Shown: in pieces, positions 16,639 to 25,841 of the stretch
How positions within the stretch are numbered: position 1 is the stretch's first letter
Layout of the letters: every line of letters starts with the position of its first letter
Source of the DNA: Rhizobium metallidurans
Lineage (GTDB): Bacteria > Pseudomonadota > Alphaproteobacteria > Rhizobiales > Rhizobiaceae
Assembly (NCBI RefSeq): GCF_014196505.1
Contig: NZ_JACIDW010000014.1
Span: forward strand, 44,096 to 108,095
Direction of reading: 5' to 3'
DNA length: 64,000 nucleotides
The notes under the pieces: generated by a model
Told to the model about the DNA's origin: nothing
The model's input: only the letters and a program-made list of their open reading frames with translations
Databases searched by the model: none
Translations under genes and position numbers: made by a program

Positions 16639-17574
16639 TCAGGCTGACAATACGGAGAGCAGGTTGTCGGCCGCTATTCGTGTGGCGCGGTCAACGCTTT
16701 CGGCGGTGAACCCGCCGATGTGGCTCGTTGCGATCACGCGTCCATGCGCGGCCAACTCGAGCGAGACCGGCGGCTCCTGCTCGAAGACGTCGGTGGCATA
16801 GGAGCCGATCTGCCCGAGATCGAGCGCTTCGATCAAGGCGTCCTCGTCCACCAGCCGCGCGCGCGCCGTGTTGACGATGACCTGTCCTTTTTTCGCCGAG
16901 AAGATACGGCCTCGATCGAGGAAGGTGGAGCCGTCGCGGGGCAGGGGGCAATGCAGGCTCAAGATGTCGGCCTCGGCAACGATATCGTCGACCTCGGCAT
17001 AGGAGAATGCGCTCGACGGGAGATCGAGATTGGGTCGCGCCGGATCGAAAGCGAAGACGCGCGCGCCGAGCGCGATCACCATGCGGGCGACCTCCCGGCC
17101 GATCGCGCCGCAGCCGATGATGCCGACGGTGCGGCCATGGATTTCAGCACCCCGCAAACGTGGCCAGCCACCGGCCTTGATGCCGGCATCCGAATGCGGA
17201 ATGGAACGCAGCGCGCTGAAGATCAGGCCGATCGTGAGCTCCGCAACCCCCATGGAATTGGCGCCCTCGGCGATCATGACCTTCACGCCACGCTCCCTGA
17301 GCATGTCGATCGGAAGGTTGTCGACGCCCACGCCGTTGCGGCTGATGACCTTCAAGGCCGCTGCCGCTTCGATGATTTTCGGGGTCACCGGCTCGACGCC
17401 GGCAAGCCAGCCGACACAGCCCGGCACCAGATCGATCAATTCCTGCTCGTTCGGCATTGCGCCTGCCGTGGAATAGACGATCTCGAAGCCTTGCTCGCGC
17501 ATCCGCTCGACATCGGGATGCGGTTCCTGCGTCAACGAACGCGGTGTGACGAGAATACGCTGGTTCATGCTCAT
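16639..17574 (-). CDS. D-2-hydroxyacid dehydrogenase (SerA-like)
   Basis: A 311-residue dehydrogenase with a normal Rossmann motif (VGIIGCGAIGREVARM, about residue 145), the catalytic arginine in VNTARARLVDED, the glutamate in DVFEQEPP and the histidine in ATSHIGGFT. Closest in look to short phosphoglycerate-dehydrogenase-like enzymes without an ACT domain. It should oxidise or reduce a 2-hydroxy/2-keto acid with NAD(H). The ATG overlaps the stop of the AroE-like gene by 4 bases, showing translational coupling in the 19824-14800 operon. Confidence 0.5.
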   Translation of the reverse strand: MSMNQRILVTPRSLTQEPHPDVERMREQGFEIVYSTAGAMPNEQELIDLVPGCVGWLAGVEPVTPKIIEAAAALKVISRNGVGVDNLPIDMLRERGVKVMIAEGANSMGVAELTIGLIFSALRSIPHSDAGIKAGGWPRLRGAEIHGRTVGIIGCGAIGREVARMVIALGARVFAFDPARPNLDLPSSAFSYAEVDDIVAEADILSLHCPLPRDGSTFLDRGRIFSAKKGQVIVNTARARLVDEDALIEALDLGQIGSYATDVFEQEPPVSLELAAHGRVIATSHIGGFTAESVDRATRIAADNLLSVLSA

Positions 17575-18524
17575 CTCCCCGCGGCCTGAATGGCGATCTC
17601 GGATATGCGATCGAACGAAGGACCCGATGTCGGGATCGCGACGTCGAAGACCTCGGCGACGACCTGCGTCCAGCCGTGGATGAAATAGGTCCAGCCGTCC
17701 TCGATGCGCAGCGACCGCTCTTTCTGCTGACGACGGGCCTGGTCGAGGAAGACGAGGTCGCCGCGATAGTTGAGATCCCAGACGACGGCGCGTTCGGGGA
17801 AGACGGCGGCATCCGTCAGGGGCGAGCCGGGCGCGTCCTTGCCGAGGCCGGTGGCATTGATGACGAGCGAGCCGGCCTTCAGGGAGGCCAGAACCTTGTC
17901 GTTGTCTTCAGGGCGTTCGGCCAGCAGATACTCGACCGGCACGTCGAACTCGACCTGCTCATGAATGCGCCTGATCTCGTCCAGGCGATGCTGGCTGCGA
18001 TTGGTCACGATGATACGCGACGGCACGTTCCTGCTGCGGCTCTTTCGCATCAGATGCCAGGTCAGCGCGATCGTCGATCCGCCGGCGCCCATCGAGAACA
18101 AGTCGGCGTCGTTGTCCGCGAAGTAGGTTTCGCCGAGAAAGCCGTCGATCGACAGGCCCGACGAGATCGGATCCTTGGCGTGGCAGATCAGCTTTCCGTC
18201 CCGCTTTGAGATGCAGCTGGTTTCGTCCATCAGCAGCGCATGCGCATCGATGACATCGAACATGCCCCTGCAGGCGTGGAAGAGGTCGATCTTGTGGGTG
18301 GTGACGAGCGCGCCCATCGACAGCGGGTCATCGCGGATGAATTCGACAGCCCTGCGATAGGCGGAGGGATCGTCGTGCAACTTGAAATCGATGCCCTTGA
18401 TCGCGGCGCCCTTCAATCCAAGATAATCCGCCCAGGCGGGAAATACCTTCATGATCGAGCTTTTGCCCGTCGTCACGCCGATGAAATAGAGCGTCGGGCT
18501 GGTTGCGGGTTCGTAGGTGCTCAC
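17571..18524 (-). CDS. Shikimate-dehydrogenase-like oxidoreductase (not canonical AroE)
   Basis: A 317-residue protein with AroE architecture: N-terminal substrate domain with IGVTTGKSSIMKVFPAW, the lysine-containing loop GALVTTHKIDLF, an aspartate in CHAKDPISSGLS, then a NAD(P)-binding domain with SMGAGGSTIAL and IIVTNRSQHRLDE. The overall order fits the shikimate/quinate dehydrogenase superfamily, but the SxS shikimate-binding motif is not in its usual form and the protein is about 40 residues longer than AroE. It is therefore probably a paralogue with a sugar- or inositol-like substrate. GTG start overlapping the stop of the aldolase gene (GTGA). Confidence 0.5.
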   Translation of the reverse strand: MSTYEPATSPTLYFIGVTTGKSSIMKVFPAWADYLGLKGAAIKGIDFKLHDDPSAYRRAVEFIRDDPLSMGALVTTHKIDLFHACRGMFDVIDAHALLMDETSCISKRDGKLICHAKDPISSGLSIDGFLGETYFADNDADLFSMGAGGSTIALTWHLMRKSRSRNVPSRIIVTNRSQHRLDEIRRIHEQVEFDVPVEYLLAERPEDNDKVLASLKAGSLVINATGLGKDAPGSPLTDAAVFPERAVVWDLNYRGDLVFLDQARRQQKERSLRIEDGWTYFIHGWTQVVAEVFDVAIPTSGPSFDRISEIAIQAAGR

Positions 18525-19174
18525 GCGCGCTTCTCCAGAGCTTCCTTGGCGACCTTGACGGCGGCGGTCGCGTTTCTTGCAATATCCTTGAAGCGACCTT
18601 CACGAATGTCTTCGGTCTTGGCGATCCAGGTGCCGCCCACGGCGATCACCTGGCGCAGCGCCAGCCACTCTCCGATCGTTGCCTCGGTGACGCCGCCGGT
18701 AGGGATGAAGCGGATGCCCAGATGGGCGAAGGGGGCGGAAATGCCCGCAAGCGCCTTCGGGCCGCCCGCCACGCCGGCGGGGAAGAACTTCGCCAGTCGC
18801 ACGCCGCGCGCGGCCGCAAGCGTCAGATCGGATGGCGTCATGATCCCGGGGCAGAAGGGCAGGTTTTCGGTCTTAGCGGCATCGACGATGTCGGGATCGA
18901 ACCCCGGCGCCAGGGCGAAACGCGCACCGGATGCGATCGCCTTCTTCAAGTTCGCCCGGTCGAGGATGGTGCCTGCGCCGATGCACAATTCAGGGCGGGC
19001 GTCGCGCATGGCTGCGAGAACGTCGGCTGCGGCCTCGGTTCGGAAGGTGATCTCGGCCACCGGCAACCCGCCTTCAAGCAGCGCATCTGCGAGCGCCACC
19101 GCATCCGAGGCGCGCTCGATGGCGATAACGGGAACGACGCCGAGACCGGCGATGAGGTCGATAGGATGTGTCAT
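18521..19174 (-). CDS. KDPG/KHG-type aldolase (Eda family)
   Basis: A 217-residue class I aldolase. It has the family's early glutamate (VAEITFRTEAA), the GAGTILDR strand and the Schiff-base lysine in VRLAKFFPAGVAGG, followed by PTGGVTEATI. Eda-type enzymes split 2-keto-3-deoxy-6-phosphogluconate (or 4-hydroxy-2-oxoglutarate, or KDP-galactonate) to pyruvate and an aldehyde. In this operon, with a phosphoglucose isomerase and 2-hydroxyacid dehydrogenases, it points to a sugar going through a 2-keto-3-deoxy acid. GGAGAATGCC precedes the ATG; a 26-base gap separates it from the upstream cupin gene. Confidence 0.5.
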   Translation of the reverse strand: MTHPIDLIAGLGVVPVIAIERASDAVALADALLEGGLPVAEITFRTEAAADVLAAMRDARPELCIGAGTILDRANLKKAIASGARFALAPGFDPDIVDAAKTENLPFCPGIMTPSDLTLAAARGVRLAKFFPAGVAGGPKALAGISAPFAHLGIRFIPTGGVTEATIGEWLALRQVIAVGGTWIAKTEDIREGRFKDIARNATAAVKVAKEALEKRA

Positions 19175-19200
19175 GGCATTCTCCGCAATGCTCTTGTCGA

Positions 19201-19824
19201 TCAGGTGTAGGATTTCATCAGTGCGCGAACCGTGTCCTCGCTGCGCGGCTGATAGGCGGGGTTCTCGATGAGCTTCCAGCCGTCGGCTCCGTCGCTCACG
19301 ACGCGGTGGCGCATGCCGCGGGAGGATTCGATGATCCCGTAATCCTGGCCGCTATCCGAGGGGTAGGCGAAAACCATCACCAGATCCTCGTTACCGATGT
19401 TGATGGAGCGATGGATCCAGAAGGGCGGCACGTAGCAGATCGTCTGCGGTCCGATCTCGACGATGCGCGTCTCGCCTGCCGGCGATTCGAGCTGCATCAG
19501 TCCGAGACCCTTCTGGCCATAGTAGATCTCAGGCCGGTCCGCCTTGGCGTGGATATGTCCGCGCGTCAGAAAGAATTCGTCGGCGATCTTGCCGGGGCTC
19601 ATGCGGGTGACGCCGTAGATGAGGTCGCCGCGGTGTGTGCCGGGACGAAAATCCTCCACGTCGTAGACAACGACATCGCCGAGCTTTTCGAGCGTCGCGT
19701 CGAATGCGGCTTCGTCGGCGTAAAGCCCGTTGAGATCGCTCAGGCGCTTCTCGTAGCGCCCGGTGTTTCCGCTCATTCCGCCGCCGATCGTGTCGACAAC
19801 GCTTGAGACTGGTTCCCGCATCAT
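19201..19824 (-). CDS. Cupin-type phosphoglucose isomerase
   Basis: A 207-residue single-cupin protein. The segment FLTRGHIHAKADRPEIYYGQKGLGLMQLE carries the metal-binding HxH and glutamate of cupin glucose-6-phosphate isomerases, and YVPPFWIHRSINIG supplies the later histidine. This metal-dependent type, unrelated to ordinary Pgi, is known from archaea, Salmonella and Ensifer meliloti. It interconverts glucose 6-phosphate and fructose 6-phosphate, or possibly a related phosphosugar here. The ATG at 19824 follows AAACGGAGG with 7 bases spacing; a longer frame through the AT-rich promoter is not credible. First gene of the minus-strand operon. Confidence 0.5.
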   Translation of the reverse strand: MMREPVSSVVDTIGGGMSGNTGRYEKRLSDLNGLYADEAAFDATLEKLGDVVVYDVEDFRPGTHRGDLIYGVTRMSPGKIADEFFLTRGHIHAKADRPEIYYGQKGLGLMQLESPAGETRIVEIGPQTICYVPPFWIHRSINIGNEDLVMVFAYPSDSGQDYGIIESSRGMRHRVVSDGADGWKLIENPAYQPRSEDTVRALMKSYT

Positions 19825-19937
19825 GATGCATCCTCCGTTTGGTAGTAAAAGTACATAAATAGATATGAAAACACGTGCAAGTGAAATTTTTAGGCTATAT
19901 TGCGCTGCAAAAACGTAGAAATTGAACAAAAAATATG

Positions 19938-19970
19938 TTGACGGGAAAAATTCATGTAACTACGCTACAT
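19938..19970 (+). promoter_or_regulatory. Promoter with RpiR/HexR-like operator before the sugar ABC operon
   Basis: TTGACG (19938-19943) and TACGCT (19961-19966) form a 17-base-spaced promoter. Overlapping the -10 is ATGTA-N7-TACAT (19954-19970), the same layout as HexR-type sites (TGTA-N7-TACA). The RpiR regulator encoded at 14800-15678 is the natural candidate. The divergent cupin gene is controlled from the same 200-base AT-rich interval. Confidence 0.5.
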
Positions 19971-20023
19971 TTCAGCCAGGAGATGGCTTGCGCTTGAAGC
20001 GCTCACCCGGAGGAGAAACGAAA

Positions 20024-20995
20024 ATGAAAAAGACTGTAATGACGCTTGCGCTCTGCGCAGCCGCATCGGTACTTGCCATGGCGAACGCGCAGGCCGCGGA
20101 TTGCAAGATCGGCATCTCGATGAAGACGCTGGACGCGCCGTATTTCGCCGCACAGGAAGTCTCGGCGAAGAAGCGTGCCGAAGAGCTCGGCTGTGAAGTC
20201 ATCTCCGTCGATGGCCAGAACGATCTTAACAAGCAGGTCGCCGACGTCGAAGACATGGTCGCGCAGGGCATCGGCGCGCTGATCATCAATCCGCGCGACA
20301 GCAAGGGTCTTGTTCCGGCCGTCAATGCGGCCACCGCAGCAGGCGTCAAGGTCTTCGTCATCGACTCGACGATCGACGCACAGGCCAATTTCGTAACCCT
20401 GGTCCAGTCTTCGAATTCGCAGAACGGCCTTCTGGTCGGCCAGTGGCTCGCCGATGCGACCAAGGGCAAGGAGCTCAAGATCGCGTTGATCTCCGGTGAC
20501 AAGGGCAATGAAGTGGGCCAGGAGCGCCGTCTGGGTGTTCTGGCAGGTCTGACCGAAGGCCAGCTGCGCAACGAAGGCCGTGCCAACTTCACGGTGGTCG
20601 GCCAGGGATGGGGCGCCTGGACCAACGAAGGCGGCCTGAAGGCGATGGAAGATCTTCTGACCGCGAACCCTGACGTCAACGTCGTGCTCGGCGAAAACGA
20701 CTCCATGGTCCTCGGCGCACAGAAGGCACTCGAGCAGGCAAACAAGTCGGGGGACGTCTTGTTCCTGGCGGCCGCGGATGGTCAGAAGGAAGCGTTGCAG
20801 GCGATCAAGGATGGCAAGTACGGCGCAACTGGTCTCAATGATCCGGCGCTCGTCGCTGCCACGGCTGTCGATCTGGCCAAGAAGGCGCTCGATGGCAAGC
20901 TGCCCGGCGATATCTCCAAGATCACCTACACGACGCCGACCGCGATCACCAAGGACAACGTCGACAAGTACCTGAAGAAGGACGCGGTATTCTAA
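20024..20995 (+). CDS. ABC transporter sugar-binding protein (ribose/RbsB type)
   Basis: A 323-residue periplasmic binding protein: signal peptide MKKTVMTLALCAAASVLAMA with cleavage near AQAAD, then the peripla_BP_4 fold (IGISMKTLDAPYFAAQ, DMVAQGIGALIINPRDSKGL, GENDSMVLGAQKALEQ). It belongs with RbsB-type receptors for monosaccharides or polyols. The ATG at 20024 follows CCGGAGGAG. The ATPase and permease of the same importer follow at 21126 and 22654, a usual binding-protein-first operon. The 130-base gap behind it is typical of differential expression of the receptor. Confidence 0.5.
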   Translation: MKKTVMTLALCAAASVLAMANAQAADCKIGISMKTLDAPYFAAQEVSAKKRAEELGCEVISVDGQNDLNKQVADVEDMVAQGIGALIINPRDSKGLVPAVNAATAAGVKVFVIDSTIDAQANFVTLVQSSNSQNGLLVGQWLADATKGKELKIALISGDKGNEVGQERRLGVLAGLTEGQLRNEGRANFTVVGQGWGAWTNEGGLKAMEDLLTANPDVNVVLGENDSMVLGAQKALEQANKSGDVLFLAAADGQKEALQAIKDGKYGATGLNDPALVAATAVDLAKKALDGKLPGDISKITYTTPTAITKDNVDKYLKKDAVF

Positions 20996-21125
20996 GGCCG
21001 GATCCTCCCTGTGGCCGGCGCGGCTTCGTGCCCGCCGGCCATCCATTCAATGACCTCCGAAGCCGGCTCGCGCCGGCGCCGCCGCAGAGCGCGGCTTGGT
21101 CGTGTGACAGGCAGAATGTGACGCT

Positions 21126-22640
21126 ATGGAAACTGTTGTTGAGCTCACCGGCATCCGAAAATCCTTCGGCGGCGTACGCGCCCTTCAAGGTGTGGATTTT
21201 ACCTTGCGCAGCGGTGAGGTTCACGCCCTGCTCGGCGAGAACGGTGCCGGCAAGTCGACGCTGATGCGTGTTCTAGGCGGGGAGTACGTTCCGGAATCGG
21301 GAAGCGTGAAGGTTCGCGGCGCCGAGCAGCGGTTCAAAGGGCCGATGGACGCGCTCGACAAGGGCATCGCCATCATTCACCAGGAAATGGCGCTGGCGAC
21401 GGATCTCACGGTGGCGGAGAACATCTTCCTCGCCGAGATACCCTCGGTGATCTCCTGGCGCGACCTCAACCGGCGCGCCGCGGAGCTGATCTCCAGCCTC
21501 GGCTTTTCGATCTCGCCATCCGCGACCGCGTCCGATCTGTCCGTTGCTCATCAGCAAGTTGTCGAAATCGCCAAGGCTCTCTCCAAGAATGCCAGCGTGA
21601 TGGTCTTCGACGAGCCGACAGCGGTTCTTTCCGTGCAGGACGCCGAACGCCTGCTCGGCATCATCCGGACGCTGCGGGAGCGCGGTGTCGGCATCATCTA
21701 TATCTCTCACCGCCTCGACGAGGTGTTTCGCATCGCCGACCGGATCACGGTCATGAAGGACGGTGCGTCGGTCCAGACTGTCGAGCGAAAGGATGTCGCG
21801 ATCGATGACGTCATCCGCATGATGGTCGGCCGATCGCTGAAGGCTCTTTTCGGCGACGATCTCGAACGGCCGATCGGCGAGGAAGTGCTACGGATCGAGG
21901 ACCTCTCCGATGGCGCGCGCATCCGTGGCGCGTCGCTCTCGGTAAAGGCGGGTGAGATCGTCGGGCTTGGAGGCTTGGTTGGCGCCGGTCGCACCGAGCT
22001 GGTGCGCCTCATCTTCGGCGCCGAGAAGGCGCGTTCGGGCAAGATCTTTCTGCATGGAAAGGAAGTGCGCGTGAACAACCCGCGCGCCGCCGTCAAGGCA
22101 GGGATCGGGCTTGTTCCAGAAAGCCGTAAGGAGCAGGGGCTCGTTCTCGATTTTCCGATCCGAGTCAACGCGACGATGTCGAAGCTCGGGCCGCTGGTCA
22201 ATGCGTTCGGCTTCGTGCGGCGGGCGGCCGAAGGCGCGACCGTCGAGAAACTGGCGGCGCGCCTGCGCATCAAGGCCGGCAGCCTCAACGATCCCGCATC
22301 GAGCCTTTCCGGCGGCAATCAGCAGAAGGTCGTGCTTGCCAAGTGGTTTCACGCCGATGGCGACCTTCTGATCTTCGACGAGCCGACCCGCGGCGTCGAT
22401 GTCGGCGCAAAGACCGAGATCTACTCGCTCATCAAGTCGCTTGCAGCCGAGGGCAGGGCGGTGCTCGTCATCTCGTCCGAACATATCGAGCTTTTCGGGC
22501 TGTGCGACCGCATTCTCGTCATGCGCGAGGGGGAACTGACGGGGTCGCTCGACCCGCAAGACTACACCGAAGAAAAACTGCTGAAGCTGGCGATGGTCAA
22601 TACCGTCTCACAGGCCGAAGCCATCGCGACCAGCAACTGA
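21126..22640 (+). CDS. Sugar ABC transporter ATP-binding protein (RbsA type, tandem domains)
   Basis: A 504-residue protein with two ABC domains. The first has Walker A GENGAGKST (about residue 39), Walker B VMVFDEPTAVL and a divergent signature SVAHQQVVEIAKA. The second has a degenerate Walker A (GGLVGAGRTEL) but a good signature LSGGNQQKV and Walker B LLIFDEPTRGVD, the asymmetry normal for RbsA/MglA/XylG. It drives import of the sugar bound by the 20024 receptor through the 22654 permease. Confidence 0.5.
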   Translation: METVVELTGIRKSFGGVRALQGVDFTLRSGEVHALLGENGAGKSTLMRVLGGEYVPESGSVKVRGAEQRFKGPMDALDKGIAIIHQEMALATDLTVAENIFLAEIPSVISWRDLNRRAAELISSLGFSISPSATASDLSVAHQQVVEIAKALSKNASVMVFDEPTAVLSVQDAERLLGIIRTLRERGVGIIYISHRLDEVFRIADRITVMKDGASVQTVERKDVAIDDVIRMMVGRSLKALFGDDLERPIGEEVLRIEDLSDGARIRGASLSVKAGEIVGLGGLVGAGRTELVRLIFGAEKARSGKIFLHGKEVRVNNPRAAVKAGIGLVPESRKEQGLVLDFPIRVNATMSKLGPLVNAFGFVRRAAEGATVEKLAARLRIKAGSLNDPASSLSGGNQQKVVLAKWFHADGDLLIFDEPTRGVDVGAKTEIYSLIKSLAAEGRAVLVISSEHIELFGLCDRILVMREGELTGSLDPQDYTEEKLLKLAMVNTVSQAEAIATSN

Positions 22641-22653
22641 TTGGGTTAAAGCC

Positions 22654-23631
22654 GTGACCGAACTCACCGAAACCGCTCACCGTTCGCCTTCGCTGAACAT
22701 TTCCAACATCCTGCACCGCTACGGCACGCTGGCGATCCTGATCGCCCTGCTGATCGTGGCGACCTCGATGTCCGACGTCTTCCTGACCCAGCGCAACATC
22801 ATCAACGTTCTCCGACAAAGCGCTGGCACCAGCCTCATGGCGATCGGCATGCTCTTCGTCATCCTCACCCGGGGGATCGATCTCTCGGTCGGTTCGGTGG
22901 CAGCGCTCGGCAGCGTTTTGTCGGCGATCGTCATTCAGGACTACGGGACCGGCGGAGCGGTCGCGACCGCGCTGATCGCCGGCGCAGCCTGCGGCCTCGC
23001 GTCCGGCGTCCTCGTCGCTTTCCTGAAGCTGCCGCCCTTCGTCACGACGCTTGCGATGATGACCGTTGCGCGCGGTCTCTCGCTGATCGTCTCCGCCGGA
23101 CAGCCCATTCAGATGGGTGATGCCGGGATCTGGATCACCACCTTCGGATCCGGCTCGATCGCCACCATTCCCTATCCCGTCGTGCTGATGGCGATCGTCT
23201 TCGTCATCGCCGGTATCGTCCTGACCTTCACGCGCTTCGGACGCCTGGTGAAGGCGATCGGCTCGAATGTCGAGGCCGTCAGGCTGTCCGGTATTCCGGT
23301 CGCTTATTACACGACAGCGGTCTATGTGATCTCCGGCGTTCTGGCGGCCGCGGCCGGTATCTTTTCGACCAGCCGCACCGGCATCGGCTCAGCCAATATC
23401 GGTGTCGGTTCGGAGCTCGATGCGATCGCTGCCGTCGTCATCGGCGGGGCCAGCCTGATGGGCGGACGCGGCGGGGTCATGAACACCTTCATCGGCGTGC
23501 TTGTGCTTGGCATTATCGCCAATATGATGAACCTTGCCCGCGTGCCGGGCTATCACCAGCAGGTCTTCATGGGCTGCATCATCATCGGTGCGATGCTCCT
23601 GCAATATGCCTCCAACTGGTTTCGCAAGTAG
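22654..23631 (+). CDS. Sugar ABC transporter permease (RbsC type)
   Basis: A 325-residue membrane protein with about eight to ten hydrophobic segments and the RbsC-family motifs LTRGIDLSVGSVAALG (near residue 70) and GRLVKAIGSNVEAVRLSG plus VVIGGASLMGGRGG. It forms the channel of the ribose-type importer. It begins with GTG 13 bases after the ATPase gene; no strong ribosome site is seen, so coupling to the upstream gene is likely. Confidence 0.5.
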   Translation: MTELTETAHRSPSLNISNILHRYGTLAILIALLIVATSMSDVFLTQRNIINVLRQSAGTSLMAIGMLFVILTRGIDLSVGSVAALGSVLSAIVIQDYGTGGAVATALIAGAACGLASGVLVAFLKLPPFVTTLAMMTVARGLSLIVSAGQPIQMGDAGIWITTFGSGSIATIPYPVVLMAIVFVIAGIVLTFTRFGRLVKAIGSNVEAVRLSGIPVAYYTTAVYVISGVLAAAAGIFSTSRTGIGSANIGVGSELDAIAAVVIGGASLMGGRGGVMNTFIGVLVLGIIANMMNLARVPGYHQQVFMGCIIIGAMLLQYASNWFRK

Positions 23632-23658
23632 TGTCCGCCTCCTGCAGGGGTAAATAGC

Positions 23659-25161
23659 ATGCCAAATGATCTCTTCCTTGCCATCGATGTCGGGACCGGC
23701 AGCGTTCGCGCCGCCCTCGTCGACACCAAAGGCAAAATTCTTGCGGTCTGCAGCCGCGAGCACGAGCAGATCGTTCCGCAATTCGGCTGGGCGGAGCAGC
23801 GCCCCGCGGATTGGTGGGCGGGCGTCGTCGCCACGGTCCGCGAGGTTCTGGGACAGGTTGCCGATGCGCGGTCTCGCGTGGTTGCCGTCGCGGCCTGCGG
23901 ACAGATGCACGGCACCGTGCTTGTCGGGGACGATGGCGAACTGGTGCGCGAAACCGCGCCGCTCTGGAACGACAAGCGCACCGTCGACTATGTGACGGCC
24001 TTCGAGGGAGCGCATGCGCCGAGCGATTATCTTGCCGATTGCGCCAACCCGCCGACGCCCGCCTGGCCCGGCTTCAAGCTGCAATGGCTGCGCGACAACG
24101 ATGCGGCGGCCTATAGCAAGGCATCGGCGGTGCTGATGCCGAAGGACTATGTCAATCTGCGCCTGACCGACGAGATCGCCATGGATCGCAACGATGGCGG
24201 CGCAAGCTTTCTCATGGATCCCCGCAGCGGAGACTGGTCGCGCAAGATGATCGCGCTGCTTGGGCTCGATGCCGATAAGCTGGCGCCGCTTCGCAATCCG
24301 ACGGAGATTTTGGGTACCGTCAGCGAAACCGCCGCGATCGATACGGGGCTGCGGCGCGGCACGCCGGTGCTGGTTGGTGGGGCCGATTATCCGGTGGCCT
24401 TGCTCGGGTCCGGCGTGTGCCGTCCGGGCGTGGGTTCGGAGGTCATGGGAACGTCGGCAATCATCACCGCAATCGCCGCTAAGCCGCTTCTGGATCCCTC
24501 GATCTGTAACGTCGGGACCGTCGAAGGAAACTGGGGCGCCTTCATGCTGCTGGAGTCCGGCGGCGACGCCATGCGCTGGGCAAGACGGGCGTTCGACGAA
24601 AAGAAATCCTCCTACGAGGACATCGTCGCAAAGGCAGCCGAGGCGCCGGCCGGCTCCGATCGCCTGTTCTTCATGCCCTACCTCACCGGCGAGCGGCTTG
24701 GCGAGCATCGCAATGCGCGCGCGCAATTCTTCGGGCTCGGCGCCGGGCACGGTCTTGCGCATATGCACCGCGCCGTTCTCGAAGGTGTTGCCTTCGCCAC
24801 CAAACGCCACATCAATATTCTGGATCGCATATCCGGTGCACCGCTCGAGCGGGTCATCGCGTCCGGTGGCGGGGCGAAGACCGAACTCTGGATGAAGATC
24901 AAGGCCAGTGTCTACGGCATTCCGATCCTTGTTCCATCCGAGCCGGAATGCGGCCTCGTCGGCTGTGCGATCATGGCGGCTGCGGCCACCGGGCAGTTTT
25001 CAAGCGTCGAGGATGCGGCCGGCGCCTTTGTCTCCTACTCGCAGGAGATCGCCCCCGATCCGCGATGGGCTGAAACATATCGGCCGATGCAGGCCTTCTT
25101 CGAAAAACTCTACGTGCACAGCCAGGCCCTCTACGATGATCTCGACGGGCTGCCGCAATGA
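23659..25161 (+). CDS. FGGY family carbohydrate kinase (xylulokinase-like)
   Basis: A 500-residue sugar kinase with both FGGY domains. N-terminal phosphate motif IDVGTGSVRAALVD, the substrate loop WAEQRPADWW and ACGQMHGTVLV, catalytic-region GGADYPVALLGSG and C-terminal adenosine-motif ASGGGAKTELWMKI. Length and order fit xylulokinase/ribulokinase relatives, yet QMHG with the following residues does not settle the substrate. It would phosphorylate the imported sugar or polyol, or its keto form after the dehydrogenases downstream. AGGGGT precedes the ATG; the next gene overlaps its stop (ATGA). Confidence 0.5.
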   Translation: MPNDLFLAIDVGTGSVRAALVDTKGKILAVCSREHEQIVPQFGWAEQRPADWWAGVVATVREVLGQVADARSRVVAVAACGQMHGTVLVGDDGELVRETAPLWNDKRTVDYVTAFEGAHAPSDYLADCANPPTPAWPGFKLQWLRDNDAAAYSKASAVLMPKDYVNLRLTDEIAMDRNDGGASFLMDPRSGDWSRKMIALLGLDADKLAPLRNPTEILGTVSETAAIDTGLRRGTPVLVGGADYPVALLGSGVCRPGVGSEVMGTSAIITAIAAKPLLDPSICNVGTVEGNWGAFMLLESGGDAMRWARRAFDEKKSSYEDIVAKAAEAPAGSDRLFFMPYLTGERLGEHRNARAQFFGLGAGHGLAHMHRAVLEGVAFATKRHINILDRISGAPLERVIASGGGAKTELWMKIKASVYGIPILVPSEPECGLVGCAIMAAAATGQFSSVEDAAGAFVSYSQEIAPDPRWAETYRPMQAFFEKLYVHSQALYDDLDGLPQ

Positions 25162-25841
25162 CAGAAAGAGCCGTACTTTTCGACATGGATGGCACCCTCG
25201 TCGATAGCGAGGCACTGCATTTCGAGGCCATGAAACAGGCTTTGCAGCAGATGGGATATCGCGTGCCGGACGCGCTCGCCGATCGCATGACCGGCATGAG
25301 CGGCGGCGATTGCCATGCACTGTTGCGGGAGACGATCGGTTTCAAGCCATCCTTCGCAGACTATGTCGAAGGCAAGTATCGCTGCTATCTGGCCGATGCC
25401 GCCAGGCTGGAGCGCCGCCATGGCGTCGATGCTGTTCTGAGGCTGCTTGCGGAAACACGGACCCCTTTTGCGATCGTTTCCAATTCCGACCGCATGCTGG
25501 TCGATGCCAACCTGCGGGCCGTCGGCTTGCAGCAGCCTGGCCTGGTGACCATCAGCCGAAACGATGTCCTCCGCGGCAAGCCCGATCCCGAACCCTATCT
25601 CAGGGCTGCGCATCTGCTTGGCGTCAGCCCCGAAAACTGCATCGTGGTCGAGGACAGCATTCCCGGCGCCGTCGCCGGTCTTGCCGCGGGAATGGCCGTC
25701 ATCGGCTGGCCGGAGCCGCATAGAACCGACCTCGTCTTTCCGCCGTCGGCGATCCCGGCCGATCCCGAAGATCTGGCTTCGACGCTCGCCGGCTTGCTCT
25801 TTCCTTCTTCTCTACAAACGACCCTTCAAGGATGCGACTGA
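25158..25841 (+). CDS. HAD-family hydrolase (beta-phosphoglucomutase-like)
   Basis: A 227-residue haloacid-dehalogenase-type phosphatase. Motif I FDMDGTLVDSEALHFEA has both catalytic aspartates, motif II is IVSNSDRM, the lysine lies in RGKPDPEPYL and motif IV in IVVEDSIPGAVAG. The helical cap between motifs I and II places it with sugar-phosphate phosphatases and beta-phosphoglucomutase. In the operon it could remove phosphate from an over-accumulated sugar phosphate or isomerise one. It overlaps the kinase gene by 4 bases and the SDR gene by 1. Confidence 0.5.
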   Translation: MTERAVLFDMDGTLVDSEALHFEAMKQALQQMGYRVPDALADRMTGMSGGDCHALLRETIGFKPSFADYVEGKYRCYLADAARLERRHGVDAVLRLLAETRTPFAIVSNSDRMLVDANLRAVGLQQPGLVTISRNDVLRGKPDPEPYLRAAHLLGVSPENCIVVEDSIPGAVAGLAAGMAVIGWPEPHRTDLVFPPSAIPADPEDLASTLAGLLFPSSLQTTLQGCD

